Below, in pieces: positions 53,686-63,910 of a stretch of DNA of 64,000 nt (the first letter of the stretch is position 1; the number at the start of each line of letters is the position of its first letter). The notes under the pieces are model-generated. The model saw nothing but the letters and a program-made list of their open reading frames with translations. It made no database searches and was not told the DNA's origin. Position numbers and translations under genes: made by a program. Source of the stretch: Bacterioplanoides sp. SCSIO 12839 (GTDB lineage: Bacteria > Pseudomonadota > Gammaproteobacteria > Pseudomonadales > Oceanobacteraceae); assembly GCF_024397975.1 (NCBI RefSeq), contig NZ_CP073745.1, positions 1,266,501 through 1,330,500 on the forward strand, given 5' to 3'.

Positions 53686-54828
53686 TTACAGAATCTGATC
53701 AATCACCTTCTCTAAGCGACTCACCGCACCTTCAACATCATGCAACTTATCCAGGCCGAATAAACCGATACGGAACGATTGGTAGTCATCACCTTCGTCA
53801 CACATCAGTGGCACACCAGCCGCTGCCTGCATACCTTGTGCGGCGAACTTTTTACCACTCTGCATTTCTGCATCCGTGGTGTAGTTAACCACAACGCCGG
53901 GTGCTTTAAAGCCTTCGGCAGCAACACTCTTAATGCCTTTGCTTTCCAGCATTTCACGTACTCGTTTGCCCAGTTCCAACTGCTCGTCGCGCACTTTGTC
54001 GAAACCGTATTCTTTGGTTTCCATCATGGTATCGCGGAACTTGGTTAAAGCATCGGTTGGCATGGTGGCATGGTAAGCATGGCCGCCGTTTTCGTAGGCC
54101 TGCATGATCATATGCCATTGCTTCAGGTTAGCGGCGAAGCTGGTGCTGGTGGTGTTTTCCATCACGTCCAGAGCCGCTTGGTTCATCATCACCAGAGCGG
54201 CACATGGAGAAGAACTCCAGCCTTTTTGCGGCGCACTGATCAATACGTCAACGCCGATGGCTTTCATATCAACCCACAGCGTACCAGATGCTACGCAGTC
54301 CAGAACGAATAAACCGCCAACTGAGTGTACTGCGTCAGCAACAGCCTTCAGGTAGTCGTCTGGCAGAATCATGCCGGATGCGGTTTCTACGTGTGGCGCG
54401 AATACCATTTCCGGCTTTTCTGCTTTGATGGTAGCAACCACTTCATCGATTGGAGCCGGGGCGAAAGGTGCTTGCGGGGCTTCCTCTGGGTTTGAGACAG
54501 GGAGGCGCTTGGCTTTTAATACGGTGCTGGAAGCTGGGATGTTGGCCATTTCGAAAATCTGAGTCCAGCGGTAGCTGAACCAGCCGTTACGAATCACCAG
54601 GGTCTTTTTATCCTGAGCGAACTGGCGTGCAACCGCTTCCATACCGTAGGTGCCGCCACCCGGTACCACAACAACAGCGTCAGCGTTATAAACCGATTTC
54701 AGGGTAGCTGAGATATCATTCATCACGCCCTGAAACTGTTGTGACATATGGTTCAGTGAGCGGTCAGTAAATACCACGGAATATTCTAATAAACCATTCG
54801 GGTCGAGGTCGGGAAGTAAGCCGGCCAT
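53686..54828 (-). CDS. class V aminotransferase (alanine-glyoxylate type)
   Basis: A 380-residue PLP enzyme. Lys202 in LISAPQKGWSS is the Schiff-base lysine and Asp177 in LFVLDCVASG the pyridine-binding Asp; VVVVPGGGTYGMEAVARQF binds the phosphate region. The fold matches alanine-glyoxylate, serine-glyoxylate or 2-aminoethylphosphonate aminotransferases. ATG 54828 has AGGAGA seven bases before; an upstream ATG at 54918 has none. It stands alone, downstream of yciK on the same strand with 144 bp between. The exact amino donor cannot be read from sequence. Confidence 0.87.
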   Translation of the reverse strand: MAGLLPDLDPNGLLEYSVVFTDRSLNHMSQQFQGVMNDISATLKSVYNADAVVVVPGGGTYGMEAVARQFAQDKKTLVIRNGWFSYRWTQIFEMANIPASSTVLKAKRLPVSNPEEAPQAPFAPAPIDEVVATIKAEKPEMVFAPHVETASGMILPDDYLKAVADAVHSVGGLFVLDCVASGTLWVDMKAIGVDVLISAPQKGWSSSPCAALVMMNQAALDVMENTTSTSFAANLKQWHMIMQAYENGGHAYHATMPTDALTKFRDTMMETKEYGFDKVRDEQLELGKRVREMLESKGIKSVAAEGFKAPGVVVNYTTDAEMQSGKKFAAQGMQAAAGVPLMCDEGDDYQSFRIGLFGLDKLHDVEGAVSRLEKVIDQIL

Positions 54829-54972
54829 TACAGTCTCCTGCGCAGTTGCGCGTGTTTGTTCAGTATGTCGATAAAGTTGGCTGATTAGATAGCAAAAGCC
54901 CACGCCAGTAAAGAGCATGGGCGGGAAGCACTGTTCTAATCACATGGTTTTATTGTAGCGGTTATTGTGTTG

Positions 54973-55749
54973 TTAGTGCTTGGGTTGCGCATCAATACTC
55001 TGGCCATGGGTGCCAATGGAAGCCGGAGACATCAGGTACATATACAGAGGCATAATTTCATCGGCTTCAGGTACTTGCAGAGGGTGCTCTGTTGGATAGG
55101 CTGCAGCGCGCATTTGAGTACGGGTTCCACCCGGGTTGATGCAGTTAACCCGAATATCGGAGGTATTTTCCAGCTCTTCAGCGAGTACCTGCATCAGGCC
55201 TTCGGTTGCAAATTTTGATACCGAATAAGCCCCCCAATAAGCACGACCTTTACGGCCTACGCTGGATGTGGTGAAAATAACAGAGGCATCTTTGGGTGCA
55301 TTACGCAGCAGTGGCGTTAAGTGCTTCATTAAGATGAACTGGCCGTTAACGTTAATTTGCATGACCTTCTGAAAAGTATTCCAGTCATAGCTGTCCAGAC
55401 CGGTGCGCTGGCCTAAAACACCAGCGTTTAATAACACACCATCCAGGTGACCAAAGTTCTCTTCAATTAACGTAGCTAATTGTCGGAATTTCTCTTCGTC
55501 ACTTTCTTCCATGTCGAACGGCAGTACTGCAGGCTGAGGCAGGTTTTCTGCTTCAATTAAATCGTAGGTGTCGTTTAACGCTTCCTGAGTACGACCGAGC
55601 AGCAAAACGGTTGCACCGGCACGAGCGTAAGTTAACGCAGCAGTACGGCCAATGCCGTAACCCGCCCCCGTTACCAGAATGACGCGGCCTTTTAAAACCT
55701 GTTCTTGTTGTGCCTGTGCAACAGGCTTTAATTGGCTAATATCGATCAT
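54973..55749 (-). CDS. yciK: short-chain dehydrogenase/reductase, YciK family
   Basis: A 258-residue NAD(P)-dependent oxidoreductase. TGAGYGIGRTAA is the Rossmann TGxxxGxG, NAG the fourth-strand motif (VLLNAGVLGQ), and the catalytic triad appears as Ser in TTSSVGR and YSVSKFA. The order mtaD-ubiG-mupP-yciK on this strand is that of Pseudomonas. Substrate of YciK is not established. The gap to mupP holds repeat copy 2. Confidence 0.9.
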   Translation of the reverse strand: MIDISQLKPVAQAQQEQVLKGRVILVTGAGYGIGRTAALTYARAGATVLLLGRTQEALNDTYDLIEAENLPQPAVLPFDMEESDEEKFRQLATLIEENFGHLDGVLLNAGVLGQRTGLDSYDWNTFQKVMQINVNGQFILMKHLTPLLRNAPKDASVIFTTSSVGRKGRAYWGAYSVSKFATEGLMQVLAEELENTSDIRVNCINPGGTRTQMRAAAYPTEHPLQVPEADEIMPLYMYLMSPASIGTHGQSIDAQPKH

Positions 55750-55806
55750 CGTGTTTGCTTCGTAATTTTTTAATCTGAATTCGGTTTTTCGTAAGTTGAA
55801 GTGTTT

Positions 55807-55891
55807 GATTGTTTTTCAAAGCAGAGACAGGATGTCTCGGTAGCATCTAGGGCCATGGATGGCCCACAGATGTGGCGGCTGAAAAATAATC
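55807..55891 (+). repeat. structured intergenic repeat, copy 2
   Basis: Closing stem GATTGTTTTTCA / TGAAAAATAATC (one G-T pair), first hairpin GAGACA-GGA-TGTCTC, GGTAG, lower second stem GCATCT/AGATGT (one G-T), upper stem GGGCCA-TGGA-TGGCCC, GGCGGCTG. Lies between mupP and yciK, 15 bp after the mupP stop. Confidence 0.8.
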
Positions 55892-55905
55892 AAATGCTTC
55901 CGCTT

Positions 55906-56601
55906 TTATTTTTTTATTGTCAGTTGTTCCAATAGCGCTTCAGGCGAATCGATAATGGCATCCGCCTGCCAGTTCTCAGCACTATCATCCGCTTCGATAT
56001 AACCAAAGCTGGCTGCCAGGGTGAACATTTCAGCGGCTTTGCCAGCTTGTATGTCACGGATATGATCGCCAACGTACCAGCACTGCTCGGCTTTAAGCTC
56101 TAATATCTCAGTGGCTTTTAATAATGGTTCTGGATCAGGCTTCGCTTTGGAAACGTCATCCGGGCAGATCACCACATCACACTGAATATTCAGTTTCTTT
56201 AACAGCTCATCGGTGTACAGGCGGGGCTTATTGGTTACAATGCCCCAGCGAATTTCCTGTTTCTCTAGTTCAGCAATGACTGTCTCAAATCCTGGGAAAT
56301 AACCACTTAACGTGCCGATATTATCGAAGTAGCGATCCAGTAACTGCTGACGATGTTCCAGAAAAACACTGGAAGCTGTAGCTAAATCACGGCCAGCCTG
56401 GTCGGGATAATCAAAGGCGATACGTGTTAGTGCAGAGCCACCGTTAGAAACCTGCTCGCGGATCTTTTCATCCACCAGTTCTGGTTTGCCCTGATCTTTG
56501 CGCAAGCCATTTACTACAGCAAAAAAATCGGGGGCGGTATCCACTAAGGTGCCGTCTAAATCGAATAAAATCGCTTCAGGTTTTATGCGTGAAGCCATCA
56601 T
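55906..56601 (-). CDS. mupP: N-acetylmuramic acid 6-phosphate phosphatase (MupP)-type HAD phosphatase
   Basis: A 231-residue HAD-superfamily hydrolase. [11 protein letters not shown] has nucleophile Asp14 and acid Asp16; VTNKPRLYT gives the motif II Thr; [14 protein letters not shown] the Lys; [13 protein letters not shown] the Asp pair. The same position between ubiG and yciK in Pseudomonas is occupied by MupP of the cell-wall recycling pathway, often annotated as phosphoglycolate phosphatase Gph. Its start overlaps the ubiG stop (ATGA). The assignment to MupP is by synteny and is less certain than the HAD call. Confidence 0.85.
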   Translation of the reverse strand: MMASRIKPEAILFDLDGTLVDTAPDFFAVVNGLRKDQGKPELVDEKIREQVSNGGSALTRIAFDYPDQAGRDLATASSVFLEHRQQLLDRYFDNIGTLSGYFPGFETVIAELEKQEIRWGIVTNKPRLYTDELLKKLNIQCDVVICPDDVSKAKPDPEPLLKATEILELKAEQCWYVGDHIRDIQAGKAAEMFTLAASFGYIEADDSAENWQADAIIDSPEALLEQLTIKK

Positions 56602-57314
56602 TCCGCTTTTTCCGTGGCCATCAGATAGTTAACATCGACGTCGTTATCTTTCAGACTGTAGATCTTAGTGATTGGGTTATAAACCATGCCCGTCATATCG
56701 GTAACGGCTAAGCCTGCTTCACGACACCAGCGGGTCATTTCGCTCGGTTTAATAAACTTGTGATAATCGTGGGTACCTGTTGGAACCAAGCGCAGTAAAT
56801 ATTCCGCACCAATAATCGCGAAGGCATAAGATTTTGGATTGCGGTTAATGGTAGAGAAAATCACCTTACCGCCAGGCTTAACGAGCTTATGGCACGCTTT
56901 AATAATGGAGAGTGGATCGGGAACGTGTTCCAGCATTTCCAGGCAGGTCACCACGTCGAAAGATTCAGGCTGTTGTTCTGCCAGTTCTTCTACCGGGATG
57001 CATTGGTAGTCGACTTTTACACCGCTTTCCAAAGCGTGCAGTTTCGCGGTGTTCAGGTTGGCCTGACCCATGTCGATACCGGTAACGTCAGCACCACGTT
57101 GAGCCATAGCTTCTGACAGAATTCCACCACCGCAGCCGACATCCAGCACCTTTTTGCCGGCCAGGTGAGCGATGCGATCGACGTAATTAGTTCGCAGAGG
57201 GTTAATTTCGTGAAGCGGTTTAAATTCGCTTTCCAGATCCCACCAACGAGTAGCCAGAGCTTCAAATTTAGCGATTTCTGCGCTGTCGACGTTTTGTTTA
57301 TTCTCAGTAGTCAT
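56598..57314 (-). CDS. ubiG: ubiquinone biosynthesis O-methyltransferase
   Basis: A 238-residue SAM-dependent enzyme that methylates two hydroxyls in ubiquinone synthesis. [20 protein letters not shown] is the SAM-binding motif, [11 protein letters not shown] the acidic loop, and [12 protein letters not shown] the catalytic region, all as in UbiG. NSYCODs at N-terminus include [23 protein letters not shown]. The 4-bp overlap with mupP indicates one transcript. The gap to mtaD holds repeat copy 3. Confidence 0.96.
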   Translation of the reverse strand: MTTENKQNVDSAEIAKFEALATRWWDLESEFKPLHEINPLRTNYVDRIAHLAGKKVLDVGCGGGILSEAMAQRGADVTGIDMGQANLNTAKLHALESGVKVDYQCIPVEELAEQQPESFDVVTCLEMLEHVPDPLSIIKACHKLVKPGGKVIFSTINRNPKSYAFAIIGAEYLLRLVPTGTHDYHKFIKPSEMTRWCREAGLAVTDMTGMVYNPITKIYSLKDNDVDVNYLMATEKAE

Positions 57315-57353
57315 TTTGTCACTTCATCTGACCAGGAAGCAGTATTAGTACAG

Positions 57354-57437
57354 ATTGTTTTTCAAAGCAGCCACAGGATGTGGCGCTAGGATCGCCAGCA
57401 CAGGGATGTGCTGTTCGATCCGGCGGCTGAAAATAAT
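57354..57437 (+). repeat. structured intergenic repeat, copy 3
   Basis: Closing stem ATTGTTTTTCA / TGAAAATAAT, first hairpin GCCACA-GGA-TGTGGC, CTAG in place of GTAG, lower second stem GGATCG/CGATCC (perfect), upper stem CAGCACA-GGG-ATGTGCTG, GGCGGCTG. Lies between mtaD and ubiG, 40 bp upstream of the ubiG start. Confidence 0.8.
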
Positions 57438-57468
57438 GTGTGCTGATTCTGCTTGCGGCTCCTAAAAA

Positions 57469-58791
57469 TTAATTTTGCGAAATTTTCTTCTGCCACTGCA
57501 CTGCATTGGCAATTAACTGTTCTTCATCCAGGCCGCTGGCTTCACTTAACTGGCCTTTTTCTAACAAGGCTTTACCTTCAACCCAAACGTACTCGGTAGC
57601 ACGACTCGAATCGGTATAAACCAGCTGCGAAATTGGATCGTACAACGGGTTCTGGCCCAACTGAGATAAATTCACCGCCTGCATATCAGCCCACTTACCA
57701 ACATCCAGCGAGCCAACTTGATCATCAATGCCCAGAGATTTAGCGCTGCCAATGGTGGCCATTTCCAAAGCCTGCCAGGCGGGCAGGGCTGCGGCATCTT
57801 CGGCGACAGCTTTGGCTAACATTGCGGCGGTTTTCATTTCGCCCTGAATATTTAAATCATTGTTACTGGCGGCACCATCGGTGCCCAAACCTAAATTAAT
57901 GCCGTTGCTCAGCAGTTTGGCGGTTGGGCAAAAACCACTGGCCAGTTTTAAGTTGGATTCCGGGCAATGCACAACCGAAGCGCCGGTTTGTTTCAAAATC
58001 TGAATATCGTCGTCAGAGATCTGTGTCATATGCACACAGCTGACACGCTCGGTTAAAAAACCTAAGTCGGCTAAACGCTGAGTGGGACGTTTGCCTTTTT
58101 CTTCCAGGCTTTGGGCGACTTCAAAAGCGGTTTCGTGCAAATGAATCTGGACCGGAATATCCAGCTGATCCGCCAATGTGGTGACTTCTTTTAATGGCGT
58201 ATCGGAAACCGTATACGGGGCGTGTGGCCCCAGGCCCAGCGTAATACGCGGTTGGTTGTGATAGTGCTTGTGTGCAGCGACGGCTTTTTCAATGTAGTCG
58301 TCGGCGCTCTGGGCAAAGTTCGTCGGGAAATCCAGAATCGGCGTAAAGCTGACATTACGGATGCCGGATTCAATCGCCGCTTGAGCGCCTTCCTGCGGAT
58401 AAAAATACATATCGGAATAGGTGGTGGTGCCACACTTCAGCATTTCTGCGATGGCCAGTCGTGTACCATCGAATACGAATTCATCATTGACCCATTTTCC
58501 TTCGGCAGGCCAGATATGGTCGTTCAACCAGGTCATTAACGGTAGGTCGTCGGCCAGACCGCGGAATAATGACATTGCTGCATGGCCGTGGGCGTTCACA
58601 TAACCTGGCAGTAAAATATGGTCATTTAACTCAACAACCTGATCGGCCTCATGGCTGGTGGCTTGTTGATTCTGAATGGCCAGGATCTTGCCGTCTTTCA
58701 CAAATACCGCTTGATTGTGCAGTATGGTGCGGCTGTGGGAGGCGCTTAATGGTGCGACCCAGTGTGCGTTAATCTGAATATCGGCCTGCAT
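57469..58791 (-). CDS. mtaD: 5-methylthioadenosine/S-adenosylhomocysteine deaminase (TRZ/ATZ amidohydrolase)
   Basis: A 440-residue amidohydrolase. The metal ligands are in NAHGHAAM (His-x-His), HLHETAFE and GLGTDGAASNN, with additional His in GLGPHAPYTV. It deaminates methylthioadenosine or S-adenosylhomocysteine to the inosyl form. The order mtaD-ubiG-mupP-yciK on one strand, with gyrA and serC alongside, matches Pseudomonas aeruginosa, which supports the specific assignment. Confidence 0.88.
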   Translation of the reverse strand: MQADIQINAHWVAPLSASHSRTILHNQAVFVKDGKILAIQNQQATSHEADQVVELNDHILLPGYVNAHGHAAMSLFRGLADDLPLMTWLNDHIWPAEGKWVNDEFVFDGTRLAIAEMLKCGTTTYSDMYFYPQEGAQAAIESGIRNVSFTPILDFPTNFAQSADDYIEKAVAAHKHYHNQPRITLGLGPHAPYTVSDTPLKEVTTLADQLDIPVQIHLHETAFEVAQSLEEKGKRPTQRLADLGFLTERVSCVHMTQISDDDIQILKQTGASVVHCPESNLKLASGFCPTAKLLSNGINLGLGTDGAASNNDLNIQGEMKTAAMLAKAVAEDAAALPAWQALEMATIGSAKSLGIDDQVGSLDVGKWADMQAVNLSQLGQNPLYDPISQLVYTDSSRATEYVWVEGKALLEKGQLSEASGLDEEQLIANAVQWQKKISQN

Positions 58792-59082
58792 GTATCAGGG
58801 TTCCGGATCTGCTAATCAAAGTGATGGCAGAGTATATCCGATTTTTACCAATCTCTCAGAGCTTGTTGTGGCTCTGAGCAAAGGAATTTTTTGTCTGTTT
58901 TTTGAGCGATTTAGGCAGGTGTCTGAAAGCAAAAATCGCTGAGAGCGCGATACAGGAGCTCTCAGCGGGTATTTCATTGTTTTTCTTCGGTTTTTGGCTG
59001 GCAACTGTGATATGCTCCGATGCTTTGTATTTAACGTTCAAGCAGAATGTTAACCCTTTAAAAAGGAACAGGTCGGATATCT
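58792..59082. other. 291-bp divergent region with two perfect hairpins
   Basis: Between mtaD (minus) and gyrA (plus). Contains CTCAGAGC-8-GCTCTGAG (58855-58878) and CGCTGAGAGC-11-GCTCTCAGCG (58937-58967), both exactly complementary, 58 bp apart. A TATGCT -10-like box lies at 59011-59016 without a good -35. No coding frame of note. Confidence 0.5.
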
Positions 59083-61659
59083 ATGGGTGAGTTAGCCAAA
59101 GAAGTACTGCCAATTAACATCGAGGACGAACTGCAGCAGTCGTACCTTGATTATGCCATGAGCGTAATTGTTGGCCGTGCATTACCAGACGTGCGTGACG
59201 GTTTAAAACCGGTACACCGTCGTGTGTTACATGCCATGAACGTACTGGGCAATGACTGGAATAAGCCGTACAAAAAATCCGCCCGCGTGGTGGGTGACGT
59301 AATCGGTAAATACCACCCTCACGGTGACTCTGCGGTATACGACACCATCGTGCGTATGGCTCAGGACTTCTCCATGCGTTATATGATGGTGGATGGTCAG
59401 GGTAACTTTGGTTCGATCGACGGCGACTCTGCGGCGGCGATGCGTTATACCGAAGTACGTATGGCGAAAATCAGCCATAGCATGCTGGGTGATATCGAAA
59501 AAGAAACCGTTGATTGGGTGCCAAACTACGATGGTACTGAGCAGATTCCGGAAGTGCTGCCGACCCGTATTCCGAACCTGCTGGTAAACGGTTCTTCTGG
59601 TATTGCCGTGGGTATGGCGACCAATATTCCTCCTCATAACATCACTGAAGTACTGAACGGTACTCTGGCGCTGATCGACAATCCGGATCTGGATGTTGAC
59701 GGCCTGATGGAATATATCCCGGGCCCGGATTTCCCGACCGGTGCTTTCATTAATGGTCGTGACGGTATTGTTGAAGCGTACCGTACCGGTCGTGGCCGTA
59801 TTTATATGCGTGCTAAGCACCATTTCGAAGAAAATGAGAGAAACGACAAAGTTTCGATTATCTTCACCGAAATTCCTTACCAGGTGAACAAAGCGCGTCT
59901 GATTGAAAAAATCGCCGAGCTGGTAAAAGACAAAAAAATCGAAGGCATCACCGAGCTGCGTGATGAATCCGATAAAGACGGTATGCGTATCGTTGTGGAA
60001 TTACGTCGTGGCGAAATGCCGGAAGTGGTTCTGAACAACCTGTTTGCACAAACTCAACTGCAAACGGTATTTGGTATTAACACCGTAGCATTGGTGGATG
60101 GTCAGCCACGTACGCTGAATCTGAAACAACTGCTGGATGCCTTTGTTAAACACCGTCGTGAAGTGGTGACTCGTCGTACCATTTTCGAACTGCGTAAAGC
60201 TCGCGAACGTGGTCATATTCTCGAAGGTCTGGCGTTAGCGCTGGCGAATATCGATCCGGTAATCGAGCTGATTAAGCGCTCTCCAACGGCTGCTGAAGCA
60301 AAAGAAGCATTAATAAACACCGCCTGGGAGCCAGGTGATGTGTCTGACATGCTGGAACGAGCAGGTGAGGATGCGTGTCGTCCGGATGACCTGCCAGAGC
60401 AGTATGGTTTCCGTGATGGTCGTTACTACTTATCTCCGGTTCAGGCCCAGGCGATTCTGGATTTGCGTCTGCAAAAACTGACTGGCCTTGAGCACGAAAA
60501 ACTGATCGAGGAATATCAGGTTAAATTGGCGGAAATTGCTGAGTACCTGGAAATCCTGGGCAGCGCTGAGCGTCTGATGCAGCTGATTCGTGAAGAATTA
60601 GAAGCAATTCGTGAAGAATACGGAGATGACCGTCGTACCGAAATTATCGCGCAAAAGCGTGATCTGACCATGGCGGATCTGATTCCGGAAGAAGATCTGG
60701 TTCTGACTCTGTCTCACGGTGGCTACGCCAAAACTCAACCGATGGATACTTACCAGGCGCAGCGTCGTGGTGGTAAAGGTAAGTCGGCGACCTCGGTGAA
60801 AGACGAAGATTTTGTTGAGCATTTATTGGTGGTGAACAGTCACGATACCGTGCTGTGTTTCACCGATGCCGGTAAAGTTTATTGGTTAACCGTTTACGAT
60901 ATTCCGCAAGCGGGCCGTAACGCCAAAGGTCGCCCGATTGTTAACGTGCTGAATTTATCTGAAGAAGGCGAGCGTATTACCGCAATTCTGCCAGTGGATG
61001 AATACAGCGCTGATCGTTATGTATTTATGGCAACTTCTAAAGGCACGGTTAAGAAAACCTCTCTGGATCAATTCTCGCGTCCACGTTCCACTGGCCTGAT
61101 TGCTTGTGAGCTGGATGATGGTGATCACCTGGTTGGCGTTGCCATTACTGATGGCTCTAAAGATATTCTGATGATGTCAGATGCTGGTAAGGCAGTACGT
61201 TTCAACGAAGAAGCGGTTCGTCCAATGGGTCGTACCGCTCGTGGTGTGCGTGGTATTAAACTGGCCGATGACCAGAATGTGATCTCTCTGATCATTCCGG
61301 AAGAAGGCGGCACCATCCTGACGGCTTCTGAACGTGGTTTCGGTAAGCGTACTGCAGTAACTGAATTCCCAACCAAAGGTCGCGGAACACAGGGTGTTAT
61401 CGCTATGGTAACCAGTGAACGTAACGGTTCTCTGGTGGGTGCTGTTCAGGTATTCGAAAACGACGAAGTGATGCTGGTTTCTGACCAGGGCACATTGGTT
61501 CGTACACGCGTTAACGAAGTTTCTCAATTGGGTCGTAATACTCAGGGTGTGACTCTGATTAAAGTGTCTGAAAAAGAGAAGCTGGTGGGTGTTGAACGTA
61601 TTTGTGATGCCGACGAAGATGAAGAAACACTTGATGTTGAAAATATTGGTGAGGAATAA
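59083..61659 (+). CDS. gyrA: DNA gyrase subunit A
   Basis: An 858-residue topoisomerase subunit that makes the double-strand break during negative supercoiling. The active-site Tyr122 ([10 protein letters not shown]) is intact. The quinolone-resistance region reads [17 protein letters not shown] with wild-type Ser83 and Asp87. The C-terminal part has repeated beta-pinwheel blades (for instance [18 protein letters not shown], the GyrA box) and an acidic tail ([17 protein letters not shown]). The start at ATG 59083 gives the standard [18 protein letters not shown] wzz gene follows after 5 bp. Confidence 0.98.
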   Translation: MGELAKEVLPINIEDELQQSYLDYAMSVIVGRALPDVRDGLKPVHRRVLHAMNVLGNDWNKPYKKSARVVGDVIGKYHPHGDSAVYDTIVRMAQDFSMRYMMVDGQGNFGSIDGDSAAAMRYTEVRMAKISHSMLGDIEKETVDWVPNYDGTEQIPEVLPTRIPNLLVNGSSGIAVGMATNIPPHNITEVLNGTLALIDNPDLDVDGLMEYIPGPDFPTGAFINGRDGIVEAYRTGRGRIYMRAKHHFEENERNDKVSIIFTEIPYQVNKARLIEKIAELVKDKKIEGITELRDESDKDGMRIVVELRRGEMPEVVLNNLFAQTQLQTVFGINTVALVDGQPRTLNLKQLLDAFVKHRREVVTRRTIFELRKARERGHILEGLALALANIDPVIELIKRSPTAAEAKEALINTAWEPGDVSDMLERAGEDACRPDDLPEQYGFRDGRYYLSPVQAQAILDLRLQKLTGLEHEKLIEEYQVKLAEIAEYLEILGSAERLMQLIREELEAIREEYGDDRRTEIIAQKRDLTMADLIPEEDLVLTLSHGGYAKTQPMDTYQAQRRGGKGKSATSVKDEDFVEHLLVVNSHDTVLCFTDAGKVYWLTVYDIPQAGRNAKGRPIVNVLNLSEEGERITAILPVDEYSADRYVFMATSKGTVKKTSLDQFSRPRSTGLIACELDDGDHLVGVAITDGSKDILMMSDAGKAVRFNEEAVRPMGRTARGVRGIKLADDQNVISLIIPEEGGTILTASERGFGKRTAVTEFPTKGRGTQGVIAMVTSERNGSLVGAVQVFENDEVMLVSDQGTLVRTRVNEVSQLGRNTQGVTLIKVSEKEKLVGVERICDADEDEETLDVENIGEE

Positions 61660-61664
61660 AGCGA

Positions 61665-62783
61665 ATGGAGTCTGTAAATAATAACTTTGAACGCGATGAT
61701 GAAATCGATTTTTTTGACCTTTTTGATGACCTGAAGGAAAAATGGTTTTGGGTTGTGGGTACCGCAACGCTCTTCTCTGCTGTAGCGATAGCTTATGCAT
61801 TGCTTGTAACACCTATTTATAAGACTGAGCTGGTTATTAAGGAAGTCAATGAAGCTGCTTTGCTTGAGCTTAATAAACCAGTTCTTGAAGAGGTTCTTGG
61901 TGTGGAGCTCTCTGGTAATGGAACAACTTTGAACGCTTTTATGTCACCAGGCCAAGCTTTTAAAAATGTTCGTAACACTTTTATGTCTGCAGCGATTTTA
62001 AGTGACTTTTATTCATTTTTACTGGATCAGAATAACCCAGATCTAATGCGCCTGATTTATTCTGAGCGCTTTTCTAAATCTCAAAATTTAAAAAAGTTTA
62101 TTGAACTTTTGGAATATAGGGATCCAGGAAAAGGTGATCAAGATATATCACTTGAAGTAACGTTTGAGCTATCGGATGCAGAGCTATCTGCCAGAGTTTT
62201 AAATCAGTTTGCTGAATATGTCTTGCAACGTTACAAACAACAAGCTCAAAATGATGTTGAAATGCGAGTTAATACTCAGTTAGCACAATGGCAAGTTGAT
62301 GCTGATCAAATGAGATTCGCTTATCAGGCTGATAAAACACGGCGAATGTTAACTCTGGCGGAAGCTGCAGATATTGCAGCTTCGATTAACCAGCAGAAGC
62401 CACTTTATAATGGTGATCGTGTTTCTGTGGGTAGTCAGCCACCACTATTTATGATGGGTGAAAAGACCTTGCGTTCTGAGTTGTCATTGCTTAAGCAGCG
62501 TGAATCAGGAAGTGAGGATGCCTATATCAAAGGCTTGCCTGAATTGCTGCAGAAGATTGATGTTGTTAATGAAACTCAAATTGATTGGCAAAAAGTGAGC
62601 TTTGTGGAAATAGACCAGAGTGCAGTCGTGCCTTTGTCGCCGATTAAACCCCGTAAAAAGTTAATTGTTGTACTAGGTGCGGTGGTTGGCCTGATAGCTG
62701 GTTCTGTGTTTGCTTTGATTGCAGCAGCGAATGTCCGCCGTCGTGAGCGCAAAAAACTGATTGAAGAACGTAAATTATCTTAA
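61665..62783 (+). CDS. Wzz-family polysaccharide chain-length determinant
   Basis: A 372-residue inner-membrane protein. TM1 (residues about 27-48, FWVVGTATLFSAVAIAYALLV) and TM2 (about 330-352) flank a long periplasmic helical region (DISLEVTFELSDAEL, ARVLNQFAEYVLQRYK). The conserved proline motif just before TM2 reads PLSPIKPRKK, as in Wzz. Such proteins set the chain length of O-antigen or capsule polymers. No polysaccharide genes are nearby, and gyrA-serC are often adjacent in related bacteria, so this looks like an insertion. Its codons are visibly more A+T-rich than gyrA. Confidence 0.87.
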   Translation: MESVNNNFERDDEIDFFDLFDDLKEKWFWVVGTATLFSAVAIAYALLVTPIYKTELVIKEVNEAALLELNKPVLEEVLGVELSGNGTTLNAFMSPGQAFKNVRNTFMSAAILSDFYSFLLDQNNPDLMRLIYSERFSKSQNLKKFIELLEYRDPGKGDQDISLEVTFELSDAELSARVLNQFAEYVLQRYKQQAQNDVEMRVNTQLAQWQVDADQMRFAYQADKTRRMLTLAEAADIAASINQQKPLYNGDRVSVGSQPPLFMMGEKTLRSELSLLKQRESGSEDAYIKGLPELLQKIDVVNETQIDWQKVSFVEIDQSAVVPLSPIKPRKKLIVVLGAVVGLIAGSVFALIAAANVRRRERKKLIEERKLS

Positions 62784-62797
62784 GCCTGGATTATAAC

Positions 62798-63880
62798 ATG
62801 ACCCGAGCATTTAATTTTTGTGCAGGCCCGGCGGCTTTGCCAACGGCCGTTTTAGAGCGCGCTCAGCAGGAAATGGCTGATTGGCATGGCAAGGGCTTGT
62901 CCATTATGGAAATGAGCCACCGTAGCAAAGAGTTTGTTTCTGTTGCTGAAAAAGCCGAGCAGGATCTGCGCGACTTAATGCAGATTCCAGATAACTACAA
63001 AGTTCTGTTTATGCAGGGCGGTGCCAGCAGTCAGTTCGCGATGATTCCGATGAACCTGCTACGCGGCAAGTCGAAAGCTGACTACATCAATACCGGTCAA
63101 TGGTCTAAAAAAGCGATTGCTGAAGCCAAACGTTATTGCGACGTCAATATTGCAGCGACGACTGAAGGCAATAAATTTACTTCTGCACCAGAACAGGGTG
63201 AGCTAAATTTATCCGCTGATGCGGCTTACGTTCATTACTGTCCGAATGAAACCATTGGTGGCGTGAAGTTCGATTACATTCCTGAAACGGGTGATGTACC
63301 GCTGGTGGCAGATTTCTCTTCAGCGATTCTGTCGGAGGAAGTGGATGTTTCTAAATTCGGCATGATTTACGCCGGTGCTCAGAAAAATATCGGCCCTGCT
63401 GGTCTGTGTGTAGTCATTATTCGCGAAGATTTATTAGGTGAAACAATTGATGGCACGCCAACCATGTTTAATTACACGGTTGCTGCGGATAATGGCTCTA
63501 TGTACAACACGCCACCAAGCTACAGCTGGTATCTGGCGGGTCTGGTGTTTGAATGGTTAAAAGAGCAGGGTGGCGTTGCTGCTATGGCTGAAGTTAACCA
63601 GCATAAAGCTCAGAAACTGTACGACTACATTGATGGCAGTGGCTTTTATGCTAACCCGGTTGCTAAAAACAATCGCTCTATCATGAATGTACCTTTCACG
63701 CTGAAAGATGATGCGCTGGATAAAACCTTCCTGGCAGAAAGTGAAGCGGCAGGTTTATTAAACCTGGCGGGGCATCGCAGTGTGGGCGGTATGCGCGCCA
63801 GTATTTATAACGCAGTACCGGAAGCGGGCGTGGATGCGTTAATTGAATTTATGGCTGAATTTGCTGAGAAGAACTCGTAG
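62798..63880 (+). CDS. serC: phosphoserine aminotransferase
   Basis: A 360-residue PLP enzyme of serine and pyridoxal phosphate synthesis. FCAGPAALPTAVLERAQQE opens the protein, GGASSQFAMIPMNLL binds the phosphate end and GAQKNIGPAGL carries PLP Lys196. It follows wzz by 14 bp and gyrA is 1.1 kb upstream. Length matches E. coli SerC (362). Confidence 0.97.
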   Translation: MTRAFNFCAGPAALPTAVLERAQQEMADWHGKGLSIMEMSHRSKEFVSVAEKAEQDLRDLMQIPDNYKVLFMQGGASSQFAMIPMNLLRGKSKADYINTGQWSKKAIAEAKRYCDVNIAATTEGNKFTSAPEQGELNLSADAAYVHYCPNETIGGVKFDYIPETGDVPLVADFSSAILSEEVDVSKFGMIYAGAQKNIGPAGLCVVIIREDLLGETIDGTPTMFNYTVAADNGSMYNTPPSYSWYLAGLVFEWLKEQGGVAAMAEVNQHKAQKLYDYIDGSGFYANPVAKNNRSIMNVPFTLKDDALDKTFLAESEAAGLLNLAGHRSVGGMRASIYNAVPEAGVDALIEFMAEFAEKNS

Positions 63881-63910
63881 TTTTTTAGTAATAATTAAAA
63901 TCGAGAGTTA

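Noticed and set aside
59320-59346. Possible quinolone-resistance change in GyrA
   Set aside because: Ser83 and Asp87 are both wild type; no resistance substitution is visible.
59227-59823. 198-codon antisense frame under gyrA
   Set aside because: Shadow of the highly biased gyrA codons; Thr/His-rich translation with no domain.
61177-61812. 211-codon antisense frame over the end of gyrA and start of wzz
   Set aside because: No ribosome site, Phe/Thr/His-rich shadow translation, both covering genes are well supported.
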